Of a stretch of DNA of 64,000 bases, positions 37,101 through 51,566 are shown one piece after another. Position 1 is the first letter of the stretch, and each line of letters starts with the position of its first letter. The stretch comes from Numida meleagris (taxonomy: Eukaryota; Chordata; Aves; Galliformes; Numididae), in assembly GCF_002078875.1 (NCBI RefSeq), contig NC_034415.1:15049778-15113777 (forward strand), given 5' to 3'. A program made the position numbers and the translations under genes. Below the pieces are notes generated by a model. That model was not told the origin of the DNA, did no database searches, and worked only from the letters and a program-made list of their open reading frames with translations.

Positions 37101-40100
37101 GGAATGGAAAAATGCAGAATCACATGAAAGAAAGGCAAACCCTGCTTACAAATCAGCAGTGAGTCAGCTCCTGAGGTCTGGTCTGTGACTGCTCTGAAAC
37201 AAGATGCACACTGCTGGTGTAAATTCCAGTCACACAGAACGAGAACATGTCCGAGATCTCCTACATAAACGTTTACTTTGGTAGGTAGTATTAGAAAAAA
37301 AAAAAATCAAGAGATACCAGTAACAGTGTTTAACCCATTCAGACTTCAGAAAACAATTTCAACAAGTGCTGACCCACATAGCCTTTTAACCCTATGCACA
37401 TCAATCCATGTTCAGTGCACTCAATAAGCAAGAACCACTCATATCCCTGGCCTCAGATCAATCAGAAACAGGTTACCTTGAGGACACCTCCAACTCAAAA
37501 AGGTCGCTGAGTTATTGTCCAAGAGGATCTCTTTCTAAAATTCCTCGACCCCTTAGCCTGCCTACTTCCATCATCTTTGATCAAACCATCCAGAAAGCCA
37601 AGAATGCCCCAAGGCCTTTCGCGACAAGTTGTGAAACTCAGCCTTTAATGTTAGAAGTAACACCAAGCCACAGGGCTACTCTGAGCATTTAACATTTAGA
37701 AAGCACAACACTGTCCTCATTCAAAAATCTAAGACAGCCGACAGGTTTTCCTAACCCACCTCCCCTTTGGTGAGTGCCTTTTGCTGCAAGCAGCTCTCTT
37801 GGTGACCAGATTATAACTCGTTGTTCAGGGCTTTCCAGTCTTTTGCTTTTTTTTGTTGTTTTCAGATGTTATTAGTGACTGTGGCTTCTCTTGCTATATC
37901 GATTATTTCTGAAAAATTAATACATACTCAAAAGAATTACTGCAACACTTGCAGAAAACCACAGGTCAAATAAGGTAACTCATATGATTGCTGACAATTA
38001 TTAGGTCAAGGAGCTGGTCACTGAATATCATGTCAGCCACACACTGCATGGCAGCACCTTGTCCAGCCCTTCCTAGAGGAACAGAAACCTTTAAACTGGC
38101 TCATTTCAGAGAAAGGATTAAAGGTTGCTTCAGGTGTAGTTCTTGCACACAAGTCCCTCTGCCAGTTACTGCAGTTTATCATTGCTTAACACTTATAGGT
38201 CAGGGCCTCAGCATGCAAAGCATAAAATATATACCTAACACATGACAGTCCTTGCCTCATCATGTTCTTCTATTTCAAGTGTTTGTTTCTTCCTACTAAG
38301 ACAGCTATGTGAGCAACCCACACAAACAAGAGAAACTTGTGACTGTAGAAAAATCACCTGAGTTCTACCAGCTATGTATGTAAGTATATCCAACTTACAA
38401 GGAAAACAGAAGCAGCTCTTCTCCTCATTAGGATATGACTGTAAGGATTTAGCTAGATGTCTAAGAAAAGCAGGTTTGGGGCTTTTTAGTTTGGTACCAC
38501 TGCAGTAATTATAACGAGGACACAAGTCACAGCTGAAATTAGGTTTGCTAAATGCTTTTGGATGAGAACACAAGTTCTCATCTTCCCACCCCCCACAATC
38601 TATACATACTGTTTTAGTGGAAGAAACACAGTTTCTCCTCCAATATTGCCTTTTGATTGAACCCTGGTTCAGACAGAGCAGGAGTGAAAAACAAACAAAC
38701 AAAGAAGGTAAATTACAAGAGTTGTAAGGAGAGAAACTACAGCCAGAATGCTAGAAACACATTTACATATCTTAAATCAGCTGCATTAAAGAGGAATGAA
38801 CACACCATAAATCTCCAACGATGCTTAACAAAACGATGGAGTTCTTGGCAGCCTGATTATTTTATCAGGCTAACAGCCAGCCATGCCAGGTTGTCTCACT
38901 CTGGGTACACGTCCCAGGACAGCACAATCCACAGCACCGGACCGATACACTAGCCATGCTTCTGGCTCCACACTGCTGTCCCATCCCATACCTCTCTGCC
39001 CTACCACTCACCCTCCTCTGCCCAGCTCCTGGGGAAGTGTTAAGAGCATGGGAAAGAGGCTGATGCCTTACTGATCAAACCAATTCTAACTACACATAGA
39101 AAACTTCTCCATAGCTTCCATTAAAACACTGAGCAAGAGTTACTTCATGAAATGCAATGTCCAATGCATGGAAAGTTTGGAAACTTGACAGCAAAAGTCA
39201 GGTTTATTATGTTTAATCACTAGAGGCAGTAGAACGTTCTAACTGCAAACAAACTCTAGCACTTGAAATAATAAGTAAAACTAAGGAATGTATTATTTAT
39301 TTAAAAGTAAAAGTTTTCTATAAGGAGCCCAGGAAAAGCTGTGAACAGAGTGACACAGTATTATAGCTAAACCACGGCAGCACTGAAATAAAGCAGCTGG
39401 GAAAGGAAAAGAGAGAAAATGAGGGATAAACAAGGCCTCAGCCTTCAAGGTCAGCGCAGGAGGAGGGCAGGAGGTGCTCCAGGCACGGAGCAGAAGCTCC
39501 CTGCAGCCCAGGAGAGGCCCATGGAGGAGCAGGCTGTCCCCTGCAGCCCATGGGCACTGGACAGAGCAGATCCAAGTGCAGCCATGGAAGAGCCTACGGT
39601 ACAGCCAAGGGCTCCCGGTATTGCTGACCCTGGTGCTCGGTGTGCAGCTCAGTGCACGCTGACTCACATTACTTCTCAACGGGAAGCGTGGTATCAGTAC
39701 TCTTACAGTTTGCTCACAGACTGAGCTGATGTGTACCAAGTAAATCCATTCGATTTACCTGCCTCTGGAGAGCTAGTGTTCTGTTTTACACCACACAGAA
39801 GGACAAAGCGTGCCCCGCTCACTGGCACTGCAGCAAGAAATAAAGGAAGAAAACAACCAAGAAAATCTTTACCTTCCTCAGATCCCCTTCATTCAACTTC
39901 CATTGGCACTGCCTCTCGCTGCGTGCATAAAGTAAAACAAATAGCTCATACAAACGAGCTGTTTTTAAAAGCACATCAGTGAAATGTGATTTAAAATAAA
40001 CGAGCTGTGTTTGAAGATATCACTATTTCCCCTGGCACTTCATGAGTCTGCAGCTGCAGAAATTCCTCTTAAATTCAAAATAGCTTAAAGCTTACGCTCT

Positions 40101-43100
40101 CATGAAATGGGTTTCCAGACGTCAATTTGTATATCGTATATACACACTCACACTTGTTCCCAGTCACCAGACCAGAACACTTGCACAGTCAAGCCCCCAG
40201 CAGACCATTTTGCTGATTTAGCTGTATCAGTAAAGAACCTCCCCTCTTTCGGTGGGGGGAAGGCTTCCCAACTCTGCCAGCAAATACCTTACTGCAGAAA
40301 CCTTTCCAGTGGCTGTGAATTTTTTTCTGCATGCATAAACTGTTCCTCTCCTCAAACCCAGCTTAAGCAGCACCAGCCGAAAAGTCCCTTGTTGACGTAG
40401 GGGCACCTCAGGAGGAAGTGGTGAGGCAGGGTAAAGAAAGCATGCGTGTGGGAGGGCTGAGGGGAAGGAGAGTATTGCATCAGTATAGCTTATGTCCACA
40501 GAAAAAGGGAGGAAACAGTGACTGCCATCACACCAGGTCGGTGCCAGTAGAAACCAAACTGCAAAGTCACAACCCTACCATAAGCAGTAACAGCAGCAAA
40601 GCTCCGCATGCAGGTCAGAATCAACAACTTCATTTTGACACAGGTGGCATTTCATTTCCTGTGTGGGCCTTTGTGTATAATAATCTTCTCAAATAAACAT
40701 ACAATCTGAAAACATACATAGAAGCTATTCCATTTTTTGTCAAGCTAATACTAACTCTATTCCACACACCCTCCAAGGGATGATTAAGTGTCGGGTCACT
40801 TAACTGCTTCTCTACTGATAAGACATACTGATAAAGGATGTATACTAGCATTTCTTTGCTAAACCATCTGTAAAAGTCTCTAATGGGTAAAACCATCCAC
40901 ATACTTGGAATCCAGGATTAAAGAACCTCTCCACTCTTCTTAATGAAAATACTTATACCACAGACTCATTCTGTAGAGAACTAATGGTTAAGAAACAAAC
41001 AAAATAAGAAGTGTTAGGCAGATAAAGCACAGTCATAAAGACAGCCCTGTCCGTGTTTACACTCAAATATAAATTTCTCCCCTGCCTTTTTCTTTTTTCC
41101 CCCTTTAAACTCAGATCTGCTGCAGGTTATCCATCCAGCCTGCCACATCTCATCAATGCAGAAACCAGGAAGGCTTGGCTGCAGAATTTAGGTCAGCTTG
41201 TCTGTGGAGGACATGAGGTCTTGCACATAGCTATATGTTTTCTAGTAATGCTTCAGTAATCCCTCTTCATCCTGCTATGCAGCTACTTCCACAGTCACTA
41301 CCAGCTTTCCTCTAACTCCCTGACAAAGACGCTCCACAGGAGGGATGTTTGCAGGCAAACGAACTACTATCTCTTCCCTGTGAAGCAGGAAGCCGACTGT
41401 TGAATCAAATAAATGCTAATTCCTATTTCCCAAGACAAAATAGCTAAGGCTTCCCCACGGCATGCTAGAAAATGACTCCCCATTTTTAATCACACCAGGA
41501 AAGATAAAAATCAGACTGAGCTGGAAATCACCCTAAAACCATTAAGAATATTTTTCAAAACAGATCACCTAAACAAAATTCAACTTTTTCTAGGTGGGAT
41601 AAATAATTAAAAAGTGACAGCAATCTGTGACTGTAATAAATTCAGACAATCCAAGGGACAGATGCTGATATTTCTGGAGAGAAAGTATCACTTGAGGTGA
41701 AAATCACTGTGCCTCTTCAGATAATACTTCCCTCCAAAAGTAAATTGCAGGCTGCTGTCGTTCCAACTATTGCGTGAGCAGCACAAGTGTTAGTCCCATT
41801 CCTGAATCTCTAACGTACACAGAGAATATGCATGAGTCTTCTCAGAACACAGTCCTCAGAGCAGGAGATCCACATCAACTGAAAAGTGCAGTTATGTAAG
41901 GAAAAAAACGAATACAGTACACCAAAACCTTGAACTTCTCTGTCTTTATCTAAGATGAGCCTAACAAAGCCCTCTGGATGCATGACAGTTTGAAAGATGT
42001 GCACACAAGAATAAATACCAGTTTCCCAGAACAGTTAAGAGAATCTCAAAAAGAAGAAAAAATAATGGAAAAAAAATCATGGTTAGTAAGCTGATGGTTT
42101 TGTCCTAAAACTCATCAGCCTACTACCTTTCTGTACCATATGACTTCGTGCTTCTTGAAAGCTGGCACTTAACAAAGAAAAATATCTGTCCTTCAAGACA
42201 TGAAATCACTCTTCAGCATTCAAACACTCACTAAGAGCATTCCCAGCCAATTCTTCCCAACCCACATGGAGCCTTGGTACAGGTATTGGCAAGCACTGGG
42301 CTGCATCACACACTGAATATCTAAATCACATATCCGAGAAAGCATGAAGCTGTATCTGTTTACATTCACCTCCGATCCAGTATGGAATGGATCTTACAGC
42401 ACACACCCACACCAGGCAGGGTGGATGTAAATGTCATTCCTGGGCCACATTGTGACATTTGCAACACTTCTTAAGGACCAGAGCTCCGTATTTTATTTTT
42501 CTAAATTAAGGACCATTCACAACCTCACTTCAGGTCAGCACCTGGCAGCACACCCCACTCCCGGCCCCATACCTGACCAGGCTGTGCTTTCCTCCTCCCT
42601 CTTCTGGCTGCAGCTGGGCTGAGCTGTGGCTCCAAAAGGCTCTGGTGACACCACACCAGGTGCTGCTGCTCACTGGCTCATGTTGAGGAGTGCCACAGAC
42701 GCTTCCTGTGCAAAAACAAATGGATGTGAATCAAAGCGGCCAGGTGAGGTACTGCTACGGGGAGGTCAGAGAAACCACTTTACAACACAGAAGCAGCGCA
42801 TTAGTCATCCTCTTACCACAACCCCCTGGCCTCTGGGGAAGGCTGACCACACCTTCATTTTAATAATTTCAGAAATATCCTAAATGAGTTGCTTTCTGAT
42901 CCTCTCCAGCTCAGGCTGAGTGGAGCCCATGGATGGAAAGCAGCAGCTCAGCAAAGCCAATAGCCATGCACTGGCATGTTATTCATGAGGATTTATTTTC
43001 ATTTGCTGCTTATTAAGTATGCCTCATTATAAATCAAGTATTTTACAGTAATTGTCTCCAATCAGCCAACATAGAGCAAGCTGCTAGGTGTGCCAATGTC

Positions 43101-46100
43101 GCTTCACAGCCAGTGCCCAGAGCCGCTGTACTCCCAGCACAGCCCACCTTGCAGCCCACAGGGAGCTGCTGTGCCAGGTCCTGCACCACGTGGGGACCTA
43201 CCTAAGGAGATGGGAAGGTGCTGTCAAGAACACCAGGAAATTACAGGGTGGAAATTACAAGGGCTTTCCTTTCCCTACATTCCCCCCCAGAGGGGCTGGG
43301 GACTGCAAAGAAGCGGCCAAGTAGTCTCTTAGGAGAACTTGCTTTCTTCGCAGCACCAGAAACAGAGGCTTCAGAGCCTGTTTGTTGTTCTTAAATACAT
43401 GGGAAAAAAAAGCCCTGACTGAACACAAACATCTGCAGCGAGCAGTTTCAGGACAGACCTTTGGAGTGTACTCAAGCTCTGACAGAGAACACTGATGGCC
43501 ACAGGGCCGTTCCCCTTGGCTGTTTCCATAACCTCTCCTGCGAGGTCATAGATCCACAGCAGAAGGGTTTGCCATACCTCAGCCTCTCCTCTGCAGCCAT
43601 GCCAAAGGCAACAACCCTCTCTGGAAAACAGAAGGCAAAGAGAACTGTGTTTTTGGAAAACGCATCAGCCTTTAAGAAGAGGTGTCAGCAGAGGCTAAGA
43701 ACCAGGACCACAACAGTGTGGCATGGAAGAGAAGAAAAGCCCTCACAGACAAGTTCTATTTCAATCTGAAGGCCTGCTGAGGTCCACCACCAGCCTCATC
43801 CCCTTTCCAGGGCAGAACAAGCACACAAATTGGAACATACCTGGAGGAGAGGTGAAAGGAAACATACCACAAGAAAAACCACTCAGCAATAAGATTTTGG
43901 TTAAAAAATAAAAATACTAATACTAAAACAGGAACTGTCATATAAATCACTGGGCTATGACATCACACAGCCAGCCACCGGGCACTTCCGGCATAGCACG
44001 TGCCTCCACCACACACCATGCCCTATACGCTGCAGCTAACGTGCAGCTCCATTTGTGCAAACTCAATATTCAAACATTTTTTTCCACTAATAAAAGCACT
44101 ATTTCTCTTGTGCTTAGTAGAGAAACACAGTGATAAAAGGAAATCAGACGACACATTTGCAGAGCAAATTATTGTGAATTCCGTTAAAAAAAAAGTGAGA
44201 GAAGTCACAGTATCTTGGGGAAGCAGTACAGATCATGGAGAAAAGACTTGTGTTAATAAAATAACTACAAATGAAGCAGTTTCACTCATTATGAGGTTGA
44301 GTTTCACAACAACTGAGTAATTCTCAGTTCCACGCTTCTCCGAGCGCCCAACCAGTGGCCGACATTTGACAGTCACTTTGGTTAAAATGCCATCTTCCTC
44401 CCTCGTTGCTGCATGAGAAAGACAAACAACAAGCCACCACACAGGAAAAATGTCATGCTACCACGAAGAAAACCCCCAAGCCAATGCAGAAACCTACTCC
44501 AGAAGCATTGTCAAAAGCAGCATGTAACCCAACCAGATAAATACCAGATTCTGCTGCTATCTCCCAGCGAGGTTTCACAACCCACTGCAGCTGACGGAGG
44601 CCACCCTGCTGCTCCAGAGGCCCCCGCCCACTCCCCAGCTGTGCCTGGGCAAAGCACAAGGCCTGGGGCAGCAGGCAGGCAGTGCTCTCCTCGGCAGCAG
44701 GGTGAGCAGCCTGCTGCAGCCAGGCCAGGAACCACCCCACTGCTGCTCCCACCCCACAGATCGCAGCCCGCACCTGAGCTCTGCCGCAGTGTTTCCCATG
44801 TCACCTCTCCACTTCAGGGGCTCCCCACCATCCTCCCCTTCCATTTGGTGCCACTCTTGTGTGCGCATTTTTGCTTCCAGAGCCAGAAAGGCAACTAAGA
44901 CACAGCAAACAAAGCCTCACAGGCAAGCGGGCAGGGCGCTCTGGTGCTGTGGGCAGCCTGCTCACTGACTCAGGCAGCAGGAACAGGGGCTGCCAGTGGT
45001 AGTTCTAGTGTTCTATCCTTTACCATATAGCCGGCTAAGTACAAGACCTTACAAGCTCAGTCAGCAAGCAGATGTTGAGGAAGCCCCAAGATGGAGGAAG
45101 TGATGGGAGGAGAGGGAGTGGAAGAGCAGCACTGTATCTGTCCTTGCCCCACCGGCCACACGCTGCCTGCCAGCCCACAGCTCTGGGCTGCCCTGCACAT
45201 GGACACTGCAGATTTACAGCACAGATAAGGTGGGGGTAAAGCCAGGTTCTTATCAGCCCAGCCTGGAAGCCTATAGGTGCCAGTTAAATATGCTGTAATG
45301 GATGCATAAGTCTAAACACAGGTCTATATTGCTTTGCAATACACTTCTGGACTAGTTTCACCCAGTGAAAGTTGGCCACCCAGACAGGAGCATGCAGCCC
45401 TGCAGCTGGAGAATGGCTCACCCCGACCACGAGCAGCACTTGCATGCTTTGCACACACACAGGGGATTACGCACAGTCTAATGCTTCAAGATTTTCTTTT
45501 ACATTTACTCACGCTTACCTCAATGATTCTGCCATCTCCTTGCCTTTGCCGCACTGTTGCTATTGTCTTTTGCATTTCTGAATGCCTGTTTGGTGTTTCT
45601 GTTTTCTGGTTCTCATGTATGCTTTACTGTTCCTATTCTACCACAACACTGGCCCAGCAGTTACTTTAAAAAAATCCATTTTGGTTAAACCAATTGATGC
45701 TAATATGGACCCTCATTAATTCACCTTTCAATCTAGGTACATCTTAAATCAAGTCACACTAAAACCAAACAAATACAAAACATAACCATGACTTTCAACC
45801 ACTGGAGTCCTGTCCAAACCACCACATTTTTCATGTTCTCGTTTTATCCATACACTTCTGTCTCACTCTCATCTTACTCTTGTTCCCAAGAGCTGTTCCT
45901 CTTCCACTGCCCTTATGAGACCCTGTGCTACCTGCTGCCCACTGGGGCGCTCACACTGAGCGCCCAGCCCTGCGGCCCCTGTGAGCCTTGTGTGTCGGCC
46001 TTCCTCCGCTTCCTCATTCCAGGGCCCAGCGCAGTTGTTGTCAGAGGGACAGGAGAGGTGGGGAGCAGAACTACCAAGTCTGTCCTCCCTTTCCCTCTGC

Positions 46101-49100
46101 TAACAATGCCAACGAGTTAAGACAGCAAAGAAATTTAGTGCGGATTATAGAACAACAAATGTTACTTTTTTAAAAAAAGAAAGAGAAACTCAAACGCATA
46201 AGAAGTTTCATGTCCCTTTTGTTAGTTCCTCTTTTAGGAAAAGGTAGCTTAGACATTATTTCTTAACTTAATTAGACAGATAGTAAGTTTCTGGATGGCA
46301 GCCACTGAGAGGAACTCTACGTAGATTTGTGAGGTTGTATTTTTAAACACCGGTCAGATTAAGCGTGAAGTCTGGTTCCTCTGTGGATCTTTGATGAAGG
46401 CAATTGCTAATGCATGCAGAAAGTGTCTGTGACCATAACAGAGCTTGAACGGACAGCACGCTCATTACTTTTCACACTTCTCACCCAGGTTTTCAGGCAG
46501 AGACCATCTGATCCTGATTTCTGTCCTTCCTTTCCATGGTTTGTACACAGAGTTCCATGTACAGATATGCAAGATGGACTTTTTGAAAAAATCATTCACT
46601 GACATTTGCATTAGTTTAGTGGGCAAATTTATACTGAACAACCAGAATGACACAAGCTGGAGAATACGTTCCTCTCTGCAAGACTGCAAAGATGACAAAA
46701 TGCGTATTACATAACAATTCTGTATAAAATATTAATATTCACAGAAGAATCTTTTGAACTGAAAGGTTATTTTCAGTGACTAGCAAAGCATTGTTGTATA
46801 AGCCTGGCTTTTTTATCATTGTACTTGACACAACCTATACCTTTTCTTGACAAAAGATGCCAAAATCAACTTTGGACGAACACACACTGAGATGCACGCA
46901 AGATCTCCTCGGCATGACCAGCCTCTCTTTTGACCTTAAAGTACTAGAAGGTTACAGAACATTCTCTGTCCCTAGCACACAGTGCCTGCAAGCTCACATC
47001 GGGGCTACTGCGGGCACAGGCATTCTTCATAAAGATCCCACACCAACAGGAAATACGTAAGCGCCCCTTCCTCCCCATGCTGTGATGGCTGAAGAACAGG
47101 TACACCACTCAAGACACCATGTACACTTGCTTTCTCCTTACAGCTATAATCAGAAGTTGAAAAATTGCTGCAGCAAGAATGAAGTTCTTCAAAGCCCGCC
47201 CAAACCAAACAAACCAACCAACACTGCTTTTAGGGGTGTGTTGGCATCTGCAGCATCAGTCAGGCTTGAAAACACATAAGGTGCGGCAGCCCTGTCGTCG
47301 GCAGAACCCAAGGGCAATGCGAACAACTTTACAGAGAAAACTTATCTCAGTGCTGACTAGCGTATTTTTTTTTTTCCCTTTGGACTTCATTCTTTACATC
47401 TTGGCTGAGGTTTTACAGTGGTTTAGTTGTGCAGGGGGTGGGTAAGAGCCTGCCCTGCTGCTTTACTGGAAAGGCTACAAAGAGTCGCCACATTTGTGCC
47501 CACCTTCACATAACGGATCTATCCAGCAGATGCTCTGGGACACTGTCTACTGTTGATCTCCTCGTGCCTGCCAGCTCCATGCAGGTGTCACAGGTAATGC
47601 ATCCAACACAGCAAGGGACAGCTGCAGGGGGGCAGCCCCACACATGGTCTCAACATTGGGGAAATATGGAGATGCAACCCAGACCGAACAACTCTGAGCA
47701 AGTGAGGAGGAAGGGATTTATATTAAGGCTGTTTAAAACTCTGGTGTGGGAATTGTGACTTTTTTTTCAGTTTTAAGAGCCATATGACAACAACAGATAG
47801 TGATAACACTTATCTGTTATGTCCACTCTCTGGGTCAAAGACTTGCAGCTTCCTAGCATTCCAGGCAGATCTTCATGAGACAGAATGCCTGAGATACCCA
47901 ACTTCTAACAGAGAGACGACACACAGACAGAGCTCATTCTTAGAGCTAAGAAGGAGCAGGACAGGTCACAAGAACTGGGCCATTTCTTCTACAGATCAGA
48001 CAACACAAAATGCAGGACTGCAGGGAATAAAGGTGATTGCTACCCTTACCTGCTGCTGGACTCCGCACACTTACAGCCTGGCTACTTTTTCTGCTTCACC
48101 AAGTAAGTGGTCTCAGACAAGGAAAAAAATCTGAGGAACTAATAACTCTTCCCTCCTTCCCTAAGGGTGGCTGTATTTCATACAGGGATTGTTTCAGAAA
48201 CCTTCAGTATCACAAGTACTTCAGCCCCAGAACGAACCACTTCTGAGGAACAAGCTCAGGTGGAAAAAAGGAAAATTACAGGTAGGAACAGCTTTGAGAC
48301 TACATGAACAACATGCTCTCACTGCCTGGTTTTTTACATGAAAAGGAGGAAGAAGAAAAGGGGAGGTGTTTCTTTTAGAATAGTACCAACAAACAGGTTC
48401 TTGGCGCAGACAAACTCTCTTCCCATAGCACTGCTTCCCTCTAGGTGTTGGGGAAAAGAGGCATTTTGCTGGGTGACTCCAAGAAAACAAGCTTCCTCCT
48501 TCCAAGGATGCCTCCTGAACACCCAGGGAGCCACTCCATGGGGGGTCTTTGAGCCGCCTTCTCTATCCACTCCTGGAGGAGGCTGGACTGGAAGAACACA
48601 GTTGAAAAAAAAAGATAGAAATAACCAAAAAGAGCCTCAAAACTTTAAGTTAGAGAGATTTGTGGGGAGGGAAAGACGGAAGCAGTGTAAGTTCAATGAT
48701 GTGGAAATGAGTATTACCGATGGCATTAGAAAGTGCCAACTTGACTTGTGACGCACTTTGCTTTTTAACATGCCAAACCCCAGGATGATTCTCATCAAGT
48801 TAAACACTAGAAATGCTGGCTTTGTTCTTTCCTAAATTTGTATGGAATCCCTGAGGGGAAAAATTGTTTGGCAAGCAATCAGTACCTATTCTTTGTTACA
48901 CAGTTAAAAGAAAATTGCACTCAATTTGCTTAGACCAAAAGATCTTGAGCCAAACCCATCCCCAATGCAGGAAAGCCAAACTTTGAAAAAACATGCTTCA
49001 AAGCCTCCTCATGGTAAGAGGTGTGGAACTGCTTTAAAACAGTAATCAGCTTTTATGAATGTAACGTTGGTAGTTCCTAGAAAATAGTATTTCACAGACA

Positions 49101-51566
49101 CCCTCTGTATTTCAGCCTTTTTTCGGGCAAATACTTCCAGGTACTGGCCCATGGCAGCTCAACATCACAGCCAAGAGTGAACACTCCAAGATGAAGCAGT
49201 GCTGCTATGACCCCAGAGAGCCTTCTGCACGCATGCATGCTCATGAGACTGCACATGAGCAGAAAATTAGTCATATCCACAAGTCTTTGCATGGAGGAGT
49301 CTACAGGCTTTTCACTGCTTGTTAGGGAAAAAAACAGTTTAACGTGTCAGTTATGCAAAAGCACAAGTAAGTCCTTACATAATTTTCCCCAGAAACTTTG
49401 AATTTATTTCCATCTATCTTAATATATCAACAGCATAATGGTATAATCTCTCCGTGGCAAAGAGACAAAAAAAAATAATAAAAGCAAATAAAACAGGAAG
49501 AAAACAAAACAAGCAAAAGAAGAACCGTGCAGTCTAGTTTCAATACAACAAAACAAAAGAGAAATTTAAACTACAGAAACTTAACATTTAATTCTTTCCA
49601 TTTTATATAGTAGCATTTGAGTCTAAGATAAATACTGCTCACTGCATTTTATGAATATTTAGGGTGTTTTTATGAATTAATTGAAGATAGGAATTGTGCT
49701 TTTGAAAGGAAGAAAAAAACCTTTCAAGTTTATTATTCGGCAACAAAACAAAAACAAAACCAACCTCCACACCACACCACTGACTATGTGGAACTCTCCT
49801 CTGCTTGCATCCAGTTGAGAAAACAGTTTCCTGGCTTCCCCCATGACACCACCAGTGACTAAACCACTTCTCAGTAAAACCGCCATCGCCAGCCCCACTG
49901 ATCAAACGGCTTCAGCCACAGGACACGGATCAGTCCCCAGCGATCAGCCAGCAACCTCAGCCAGCGGCACAGGGGAGGCACAGCAGACCCGGCCGAGGCG
50001 CTGAGCCAGCACTGCCTCCCTGGCAGCCCAGCGAGGAGCTGACACAGCCAGCAACGCGAGGGGAACCTCAGCCAGCAACACCACACTTGGTTCGGCATCC
50101 ATTGACGTTTGCTGCCTTCAGCAGGCTTTGAATGGGACCTGGACACATCACACAGGAGCAATAGGAAGATGCGGAGAAGCGAGAAGAGCTGCTTGGATGC
50201 CAGAAGCCTCAGTGCAGTCACTTCTCGCAGAACCGCACCCAGCACAGCACACGTGGCCGCAAGTGCTCCTGACCACAGGAACGCATGCACTGTTTTCTCC
50301 ATTGGCATTCTCAGCTGCTGTGCTGCTGCTTCTCCATTCCCACCCCAGCTCTGAGCACAGCAGAGCCGCCTGCTGCCTCCCGAGGTGCTGGGCCCAGGGC
50401 AGATACCTGCTGCACATCCGCATCCCCCTGCACATCCGTGTCCCACAGCCTGGAGCGCTGCTCAGCACTGCTCCCTGCTCCGCCTCTCCTCGGGTAGGTT
50501 CCGTGAGCTTGGCAGCTCTATCACAGTGACCCTGCTTGCAAATAACAGCATTGATTTCAATATTCCCTTTTCATTACGTGCAAAAGCACAGACCCAGCAG
50601 ACATAGCAGAGAAGTGTTCTTCACACACGGCAAGATGCAAGCAGAGCTCCAAAGGAGTTTACTATGAAGGCAACGCTCACTCAGAAACATTAGAGAAAAT
50701 GGTGCACAGCACAAAATACAGCCAAGGCAGCGTATCCCTGGGTCAGGGCCCCATGAATTGGTTTCACACAACAGCAAAAGATTTATGGGGATTTATAAAT
50801 CACAAAGAATGAACACGACCCTGGCCTTGGAGCAAGCCTTGCTGTATTCATTTAAGATGGCAATCAAGTGCAAATTACGCTGTCTACACCACCAACCCTT
50901 ACTCTCAAGTTGAAGAAACGTGAAGAAATGTGTTTCTCTCTTCTTTCTCTGAAGGGAAGGGGGAAAGAGACAGAAGGGGACCTCTCGGCCCTGCCTGGGC
51001 TGCGAACGCCTTCTGATAGCTCTGATCCGCGGGGTCGGCACCGCTTCTGCAAACCGCTCGCACATCTCAGCGCCCCACCGAGGGGGCACAGCCATCCCCA
51101 CCTCCAGCCCCAGAGGCGGAAGGGTGCACGCTTCCCACCGCTGCCAAGAAAACCCTTCTTTCCCGTTGTTCCTTTGAAAGCCGCAGCTGAGAATACCGGT
51201 GAGCGGCACGCACCTAGAGCGAGCAGCGAGGACGTTCCGCACCCCGCGGCGGCGGCTGAGCCGAGCAGCGCATCGCTTTCAGCACCACCATTACAGGAAG
51301 TACACGGAGCCGTCCTCAGCGCACGGCGGGCTGCTCACCGCCGCCGCCCTCCATTTTCCAGCCCCAGCAACCTGCCGCGGGGGAGAGGGGCCGCGGGGCA
51401 CTGCCGGGCCGCCCCTCGGGCTCCCCGCCGGGGGATGCCGGAACGCCGCGCGGCAGCGGCGGTGCTTCCAGCGGGGCCGGGGGAAATGGAGGTCGCGAGG
51501 CTACGCCCGGCTCACGGGTCTCCGAGGAAGAGAGATCGGTATCGCCGCGTACCGGGGGGAGGGGGG

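Larger units (their letters stand above)
22686..50984 (-). other. LRRC8D intron, 5' part
   Basis: This long AT-rich non-coding stretch is interpreted as the rest of the large LRRC8D intron. Contents seen are a (CA)n microsatellite (23,654-23,680), a CR1 fragment (27.3 kb), a strong G-rich minus-strand tract (31.1 kb), a possible old repeat at 39.5 kb, a homeobox-site-rich AT segment (about 42.96-43.06 kb) and a GC-rich, internally repetitive shoulder at 49.9-50.5 kb. The longest open frames (155 codons at 38.2-38.7 kb, 161 at 44.4-44.9 kb, 191 at 49.9-50.4 kb, all read on one strand or the other) show no recognisable domain. I cannot identify any exon. Confidence 0.55.

Noticed and set aside
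44413..44898. 161-codon plus-strand frame overlapping three long minus-strand frames.
   Set aside because: All arise in a locally GC-rich, stop-poor stretch; the frames conflict with each other and none shows a domain.
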